64,000 bases of DNA from Cynocephalus volans (lineage: Eukaryota > Chordata > Mammalia > Dermoptera > Cynocephalidae): positions 182,952,071 through 183,016,070 of the forward strand of contig NC_084462.1 of assembly GCF_027409185.1 (NCBI RefSeq), written 5' to 3'. Below the pieces are notes generated by a model. It saw only the letters and a list, made by a program, of their open reading frames with translations. It had not been told where the DNA came from and made no database searches. Below, one piece after another: positions 45,201 to 54,200 of this stretch (position 1 is its first letter; each line of letters starts with the position of its first letter). The translations under genes and the position numbers were made by a program.

Positions 45201-48200
45201 AAACACAGCATTATAACAATATTTACAGCTGGGGAAAGATGATTTTAAAGTAGACAGTAGCTCATCCAAGGGGCAAAATTTCCTTTAACAGAAAATACAA
45301 ATAAAGGGGGATAACTTGCAATAAGGGAATTTTCTTTTTACAAAAGGATGTCTTTTCATATGTCTTAAGTTATTTTTTAAATATCAGAAGCAATCCATAA
45401 TCACTAAAAATTTAAAGATCTCTTAACTATATAGTGTATATGTGTTCAGGAAAAAAAAAGAAGATTCCCTTATTTTCTTTAAATTTTAATTCACAAATAT
45501 GTAATACATTATTCCCATGGTTCAAAATTTAAAAGGAACAAAAATGGTGTGCAATGAACAACCCTCCCTCCCTGTCCTGCACCACCCTGTCCTCTCCATC
45601 CTGCTTTCTCCCCACTCCCCTGGCTAACCACATTACCAGTTTTTTATAGATGCTTCCAAAGATATGTTATACATTTACGAGCAGATACACACACACGACT
45701 ATTCTTCTGTCATCTTTACACAAAAGGTGGCACAGTATGCACACTGTTTTGTAACATGCTTTATTCACTTAACATGTCTAGGAGATGGTCTGAGCCAGAG
45801 CAGAGTCTCTGCAGAATGTTCCACTGTGGGCATGGACCATAATTTAGTGAGGCTGACTCCCTGTTGGGCATTAGGTTTTCCCTTCCAGCAATGTTCAATG
45901 AGTAACACTGTATGAATCATTCTGTATTTGTCCGGGCACAACTTTAGGATAAATTCTCAGAATGAGATTGCTTGATGAAAGGTTTTAGGCATTTACGTGT
46001 TTAATAGCTATTGCTAAATTGCCCTCTACAGAAGTTGCCAACTGACACCCCCACAGCAATGCAGAAGAATGCCTGTCTCTCAACCTCCTTGTCAGCACTG
46101 TGCTATTAAATGTTCTAATCTTAGCCAATAGGACAGGTCAAATATAGTATCTCAGTGTAGTTTTCCCTGCAGTTTTTTTTATTAGGAGTAAGGCGGAACA
46201 TCTTTTTATACAACCTAGGGCCATGTATATTTCCTTTTCTGTGAACTGCATGAGCATATTTTCCCACTATTGTACTACTTTTTTTCCTTATCAATTTTTC
46301 AGAACTCTTTACATGTAAAGGAAATTAGCCCTCTGCAATATGAGCTATAAATGTTTCCCAGTCTCTTGACCTTGCTTAGGATGGTTATTGCCATGCAGTC
46401 TTTTTTGTTTTCGTTTTTAAGCAATTTATCAGTCTTATCTTCTATGGTTTATTGTCACACTTAGAAAGGCCCTGACCACTCTAAAAATAAAAAGAGTTTA
46501 TTTTTAAAATCTAGGTATTTGACCCATCAAAAAAGGTATTTATCAAAATCATCCCTTTAAACAGCAGGTCCCTTTACGTGTTTGAGTGCGTTGTCTGACT
46601 GTCTAGGGGTCTTGAGAAAGAAGCAAGGGTACCTCGCAGAAGGCACAGAAACAAAAGATACCAGCCCTCCCTCATACCACTTGTGAGTGAAGGGGGGAAA
46701 AGTGTGAATAATTCATTTTGATATTTATTCCTATTTCTCTTAAATTAACTTTTATGGCAAAAATTAACAAATGAGGAAGAAAGTGTTTATCTACCTTGTT
46801 CACTGCTCTCAGCTGGGGAGTCCTCATGTCGAAGGAAAAATTTCACTTCTTCCCTCCGTGGCCCCCACTTCTGCAGATGTTCATACATCATATGATCAAA
46901 AGGTATGGGACGCTCTAGGAAAAAGACCTCATCTTATTCCAGAAACAAAATGACTCCAACCAAAAGTAAAAAATAAATAGAAAATGAAGTTAAATAATCG
47001 TACACATACTCATTTTCAAGTATATTACAAGCACTGATTTTTTTCTGCAAGCATTACATTTTAATTTTAATGAATAAAAGAAGGAATATAAATGGGAAAT
47101 AATTTAGGCAACAAACAGAAGTATCCATTAAAGCAATTTTGCAACATTAGTAGGGAACACTGAAAACACGCCCTTTACCACACTTATCAGGATGCAGTGT
47201 GCCTCCCATTCTTCAGAAAAACGAAACTGGCCAAGCCATGTTTTTCATTAAAATGTTACACATGACAATTGGATGCACAAAGGCTGGACAGGGCACTTCC
47301 TGGCACTTCAGGCAATATTACTGTGAATCTCTGCCAGTACTTGCAGAGACCAAAATTTACCAAATAATAAAAATTAAATTCTATAGAATTAAATAAATGC
47401 ATTTCAAAATTTTTTAAGAAAGCAAAGCTCACAGAATATCTCTTAACCAATTTCTAGAAGAGAATACTAACATAGTTGTTAAATTTAAAAGTACTATTTT
47501 TATGTTTATAATGCATTCCATTTTTCTTTTCTGTTGAACTGTCTGAGGTACTATGCCCATTAAAAAAAAAAATGTCAGCTGCCAAAAAAAAAAAAAAAAA
47601 AAATCCAGTTGCTTGCCTCTTTCTTAGCTATTTCAAAGAGTTCTGGATACTAATCCTGAGTTAGTTATATATTTTGCAAATAGACTTGTCTTTTAGTTTT
47701 GTTGGTATATTTTTTGTACAGAAGTTTAAAAAATTTAATGTAAGCAATTACTAATCTTTTCCAACTTTAAGTTTTTGCATAATAAATATTTCTTTACTCG
47801 AGGTCAAAAAGATATTCTCTTATGTTCCTTCTACAAATTTTAAAGTATTCCTTTTCACTGACTTTATGGAATTTATTTCTGTGTATGACATAAAGATCTG
47901 CTTTTATTTTTTCCTACTTGAAAAATCAATAGTCCCAGCATCATTTATTAAATGGCTACAGACATTTTTGGATTTAGTTCTCACATCTTATTTTGAGTCC
48001 TCTTCCCACCCCCATACTTTTCTGACTTCTCTTGGATTAATAACATTTTCTGTGTTCCCCCTTTTACCCTCTTGCCCATGTGAGACATAGTTCTAAGTAC
48101 TTTACAGGCACTGTATCCTTTAATCCTCATTATTACCAGTGGCAATAAGCCTGGCCTTGGCTTATCTCAGGTGGAGCACACCTTCAGGCCTACTGCTCCA

Positions 48201-51200
48201 CAGGATCCCAACTCTCAGCCCTGCTGCCTGCTTCTAGCAGAGGCCAGCAGACCTACAGCTTCGGTTCCACTGCTGTCTTACACTTTTGTCAGCACCACGC
48301 TCACCCAGTGAGCAGACTGGCCATCCCTATATGGGATCCGAACCCGCGGCCTCGGCGCTATCAGCACCGCACTCTCCCGAGTGAGCCACGGGCCGGCCCG
48401 TGTCTTACACTTTTGCTCCACAGCAGGTGCACAGGGATGTTTACCTTCATTGTCGCCTTTTTTTTTTTTTTTTTTTAACGTGAGAGTATCTTTTTCGTTT
48501 TTATATATTTTCTCTACACTTTTTTTTTTTTTTTTTTTTTTTTAGCAATTTGAAGCAGAAAGGTGCTTCGAAGCACAACCTAATGCACCAATTTGGCCAA
48601 TCTTAATTCTTCAGGTTGGTTAAATCTTGTACATCCACTGTCCTTAGTTTTTAAGTCTATTTTGGTTATTTAGGCAAGAAGGATTCTCATTGTTGCCTTC
48701 AATTTCACACACAGACTTGAACCCTCATACGGTTATCAAGCTACCTTGTTCTACTAACTTTAATCCAAGTAGAAGACAGAAGGCCAAAGATGTATGATCA
48801 ATAAGTTTGCAATCCCAACTTCTCCTTCTTGGCCCTGAATGCCATAAAAATTTGAAACACTAACCTGTGCTTATATTTACCAAAAAAAAAAAAGAACCAC
48901 ACAAACCAGTATCATAACTGGATCTCACACCTTCACTTCCAGGGGCATTTTGGTGGTGTTCTTTTCAGCTTCTAAGTCGTGCAAGGGCAGAAACCTGCCC
49001 ACTAAGTCCAAAGAACTGTATCCAAAGGCAGCCAGATTATCAACCCACATACAGGTGAATGTAGTATATGCAGCAAGATCGCTTTAATTAATTTTCAATT
49101 TAAATTTTAACTAATCTTTTAGACAGTCAAGGTGTTTATATCAACTCACATGCTCTCTTAAGAAACACAATGAAAAAAGAGTTTATAAAACTAGCATATA
49201 AAAGCCCTAGAATGATCTGGGGGATAGACTGGTTAATAGATTTCAACCAATCCTGTTTTTAGTCCGACCATTTTCAAAAGCACTAAAACCAAGTAATGGA
49301 CTAGCAGATACAAAACTATGCTATCTACCCTAAGTGAATCAGTGTATAATATTGAATCAATGCATGTGTTGAAACAACACACTGTACCCCACAAATATGC
49401 ACAAATGCTAAAAAATAAAAAATAAAAAAATATTTATCTAATAAACTAAAAACGAACAAAAACAAAAAAAACAAAAGCACTAAAACCTGAAATTTCTTAA
49501 CCTTTACTAGCTTCTGTGGCACAAATCAACCCTCTTCCCATAATGCTACCTTAGATTTTAGCTTTTTGGGGTCTGCTAAGTCATTCACCACTTGTCCATC
49601 TGTTGCGTATTCCAAAATATTATATGCTATCACATTCTGTTCTTTGACCCTGTAGCTTTAGGCTATTTTATCCCTTTATTGTTGTGTTAGTGTAATTTCA
49701 GGAGGGGACAAAGATTAATCTGTGTACATGTATGTTTTATCTGCCTTACTTAACCAGAAACCCATGATGTTCTCAGTCTATAAAACAGGGTTTCTTCACT
49801 GGGATTCTATGGACCCCCAGAAGAGTTCCATGAGGTATCATAGCTAAAAAAAGTGAGCATTTTTTGTATATGTGCTGCCGAAGCGAGCACAAGGTGAGCA
49901 TTTTTTGAACTTCACATGGCATGCAATGCTAGTACTTGCAGTGATGGACAACAGTCAAGCACCCTGTTAGCAATTTCAGTAGTGGTGTCTCAGCCCTGTA
50001 TGGTAGTGCATGGACGACCATGTTCCCTTGGCCAAGCTCATTCTCAATCTGGCAGTTGGTAACTGGTGAAAATGGTACTGCATGGAGGGGAAGAGAGCAG
50101 GCTGATGGCATCAGCCTTTCCCCCCAATCTCCCCAATACCTCCTTACATGTTGGTGACTGAAGCAAACAAGCTCTATCCCTGCAATAGGAAATTGGAGGG
50201 AATTTTTCATTCCAGAGAGAGAATATTTACACCTCATGAGCTCATCCCCCACCTCCCCTCCCTCCCCTCCTGCCAGTTCTTTGCTCTTGTTAACATTAAT
50301 AAACTCGGATTGTGTAGGTTAAAAGTAAATTATATTGTAAAATTTTCATATTTTTGCAATTCTTACTTAGTTGTGAATTATGTCTTTGTTTCATATTTTA
50401 CTAGTGTTTGTGTGTCACAAACATGTCTTGCAGTCCAATGCGGCAATTTTTGAAGATGAGGTATAAGATAAAGAAAAGAATTCTAGACCTATGCTCACAT
50501 TCAAGAGAATTGAAAACATATGCCCATACAAACACTTGGATAGCATTATTCATAGGAACCAAAAAGGGGAAAAAACCCACTATGGTCTAAATGTTTGTAC
50601 TCCCTCCTCAAATTCATATGTTGAAACCTAATCTTCAACATAATAGTATTAAGAGGTGGGGCCTTTAGAAGATGAATAGGTCATGAGGGCTCTGCCTTCA
50701 TGAGGCTCTGCCTTCATGAGGCTCTGCCTCACAAATGGGATTGTATAAAAGAGGTCCAAGGGAGCTGCCCCTTTCACCATGTAAGGACACAGCAAGAAGG
50801 CACCATCTATAAAGCAGAGAGCTCTCAGCAGACAATGAATCTGATAGTACCTTGATATTGGACTTCACAGCCTCCAGAAATTTGAACAATAAATTCCTAT
50901 TGTTTAAAAATTACCAGTCTAAGGTATTTTGTTATAGCAAATGTCCTACAACCAATAAATGGATAAACAAAATATGATATATCATGCAATGGAACATTAT
51001 TCATTCATAAAAAAGAATGAAGTACTAATACATGCTACAACATGAATGAACCTTGAAAACATGCTTAGTGAAAGAAGCCAGACAAAAAAGTCCACATATT
51101 GTGTGATTCCACATATACGAGTGCCTAGAATAGTCAAATTCACAGAGTCAGAAAGTAGTACAGTGGTTGCCAGGAGCTGGAGGCAGGGGGAAGGGGTAGG

Positions 51201-54200
51201 TACAGACTTTGGTGATGGTTGTACAACATTGTGAACGTACTAAAAACCACTGAGCTGTATACTTTAAAATGGTGATTTTTATACTATATGAATTTTATCT
51301 CAATTTAAAGAAATAAAAAAGAATTTTTGAAATGTTCTCTCTGCTGATTAGCTTCAATGTGAGGAATGATATCAGCAAGTCCCAAGGCTGGTGAAAAAAC
51401 ACCTGGGAGAGCTGCAAAACAAACCCAAACAGTATTTTTCCTCCTTTCAACACAAGTTTGTGGCTGGGTGAGATATCCTTTCTCTAAGTCTTCAGCTCGG
51501 TCTGAGAACTTGATATTGAGATGAGAAGAAAACTTTGTGAGATGCAATCTAAGCATGCAGTCAAGGTGTGATTTGCTCTGTACTCCTAGATAAGTTCTAG
51601 ATTTCTGTAAAGAAAATCCTGCCATTCACAGAAATGCAACAAGCATAGTGCTGCTGGTGTTTCCATCTTCTTACATGTGTAGATACATTTTACTTAATAA
51701 ACATCAGGGCAAGGACAGAAATGGTCTCATCTTGGCTGAAAATGAAATCTGTGTGTGTGTGTAGTTCAAGTTCAACTCAGAACTGAGTATTTGCATAGCA
51801 AAAAACAAGCACAAGTTGAATGTTAAAGAAGTAAATTTCATTCTACATTTTTAGTTTTGAAAGTAACATTTTTTATATATTCAGGCCTATAAAAAATATT
51901 TTTTAAAAACATGTATATTTGCCTTTTTAATCTGCAAGGTCTATATTTAGCCTAATGGTAAAGGGTATCCCTCAGTTTTGTATAAAATTGTGTCTTGGGC
52001 CATACTTTTATTCATATTGTTTACAGTTTTAGTAGCTTTATTTTTATTTTTTATTATTTATTTATTTATAAAGATGACGGGTAAGGGGATCTTAACCCTT
52101 GACTTGGTGGTGTCAGCACCACGCTCTCCCAAGTGAGCTGACCGGCCATCCCTATATAGGGATCCGAACCTGTGGCCTTGGTGTGGTGTTGTCAGCACCA
52201 CACTCTCCCAAGTGAGCCACAGGCCAGCCCTGTAGCTTTATTTTTAGTTACTTTACTAATCATCATTGTCAATAAAATTTCATGTTTTATGTTAATTACA
52301 ATTTATAAACTTTTAAATTTATTAAAATAAATTACAACCTTTATTTAAATCTACCACATCTATCTATAACTTAAAAATTAAATACCATCTTGTCTTAAGC
52401 CTGTTATTTAACAAAAATTTATTGTTTCCCTTTATGAATTTATAAAATTTTTGAAAAAAAAAGATTAAGGAAAAGTAAGCTAAGTTCCACTATTTTTTTT
52501 AATTATAAGAAAAAGTAACTGAAACATCACTTTTGTTTCTAAGTGGAAAAAAAATTACCCTACATATATCATGAAATTTATAGTATATTTCATTAATATC
52601 TCATATAATGGAAATCTGTGAAAAGACTTTCAGGCATTCTTGGATAAGGTAAAAAATCAAGTAGGAAATTTAGCAAAAGGGAAAAAACCAAAGGTTCTAC
52701 CTACATTACTGATCTGCATTAGAGTTGACAACTGCATGGGGAAGGGAACCACAAAAAGAGTAGGAGAATAAACTGGCCAAATTAATAGACTGTCATAGGC
52801 TGAGTTGTGTCCCCTCCAAATTCATATGTTTAGTCCTAATCTCCAGTACCTCAGAATGTGACTAACGGAGATATGGGCTTTAAAGAGGTAATCAAGTTAA
52901 AACGACATTAGGGTGGGCCCTAATCCGGTATGACTAGTGTCCTTATAGGAAGAAGAGATTTGTACCCAGACACACACAGAGAGAAGGCCATGTGGAGATG
53001 CAGGGAGGAGAAGACAACCATTCACAAGTCAAGGAGAGAGACTTCAGAAGAAACCAACCTTGCTGATACCTCGATCTCAGATTTCTAGTTTCCAGAATTG
53101 TGAGAAAATAAATTTTTGTTGTTTACACTACCCAGTCTGTATGGTACTTTGCTATGGCAGCTTCAAACTAATACACAGATCCACAGAGAAATATTCTCTA
53201 CTCAAAAGCATCGATAATTATTGTATTATTATACCTGGGACATACCGATCATCCTAATTTTGTTAATACTTATATTTTTATTTCAATTTTGTTAATATAA
53301 TGAGTTATAGATGCAACAATTTTTATGCAAGGGTTCCATGAGAACTGAAAGTCATTTTAAGGGTTCCTCCAGGGTAACAAGTATGATTGATAAAGAATGT
53401 TAGAGTGCTGTCCCTCTCACTTTGAATTGCATCCACTAGAAGATCTCTCCTCCTTTTCCTAAATCCATCTTTCCTGCTCATTTTTCTGACTGATTTAACC
53501 ATTTATTAAGTGCCCATTATGAGCAACAGGCTGAGGATATGATGGTGAAAAGACAGACAAGTTCTTGCTGTCAGGAACTTTAGTTCAACAAGAGAGAGAT
53601 GAAAGCTACCAGATTATGTTTTGAAAAATACTATGACAGTATTTGAGTATAGGGGAGGGACACTTAACACCCTTTGGGATTCAAGGAAGAATGGGAGGCA
53701 AAGAATAAACAGAAGCTAGCCAACCTCCTATGGATTGTTCTAGACTATGAAAATAGCATGTACAGAAGCCATGGCAAATATACTATGCTCTGACTCTCTG
53801 CGCTCTGGGGGTGGTAGCACTCATCTCTGATGAGGAAAAACCAAGGGTTATGGTTAAGATGGGCTTTGAGACAAGGATGGCACCAACCAAATGATTCACA
53901 TAAGGGAGATAAGCATTTTCAAGTGGTCATGGACCATTTGGGGCTTCAATACCTACACAAAAATTGGATTCCCTTCCAAGCTAAGTAAAAGAGAAGGGAG
54001 AGGCAGATAAGGAATTAGAAGTGATAACAAGTAAGAGCCAAAGTGCTAAGAGGAGAGAGACGATGAAACAATGATGGAATGATCAGGCTCTAATGTGGGT
54101 CCTCTAAAAAACGTTAATTACAACTGCTTAAATATATAAAACACTGTTTTTTATATACATACAAACATTGTTAGGCTCCAAAAATGTTAGAGCCTAATGT

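Noticed and set aside
49867..49890. Possible U6 snRNA gene
   Set aside because: Only the first 24 nt are present and no PSE or TATA was seen; it is a truncated copy.
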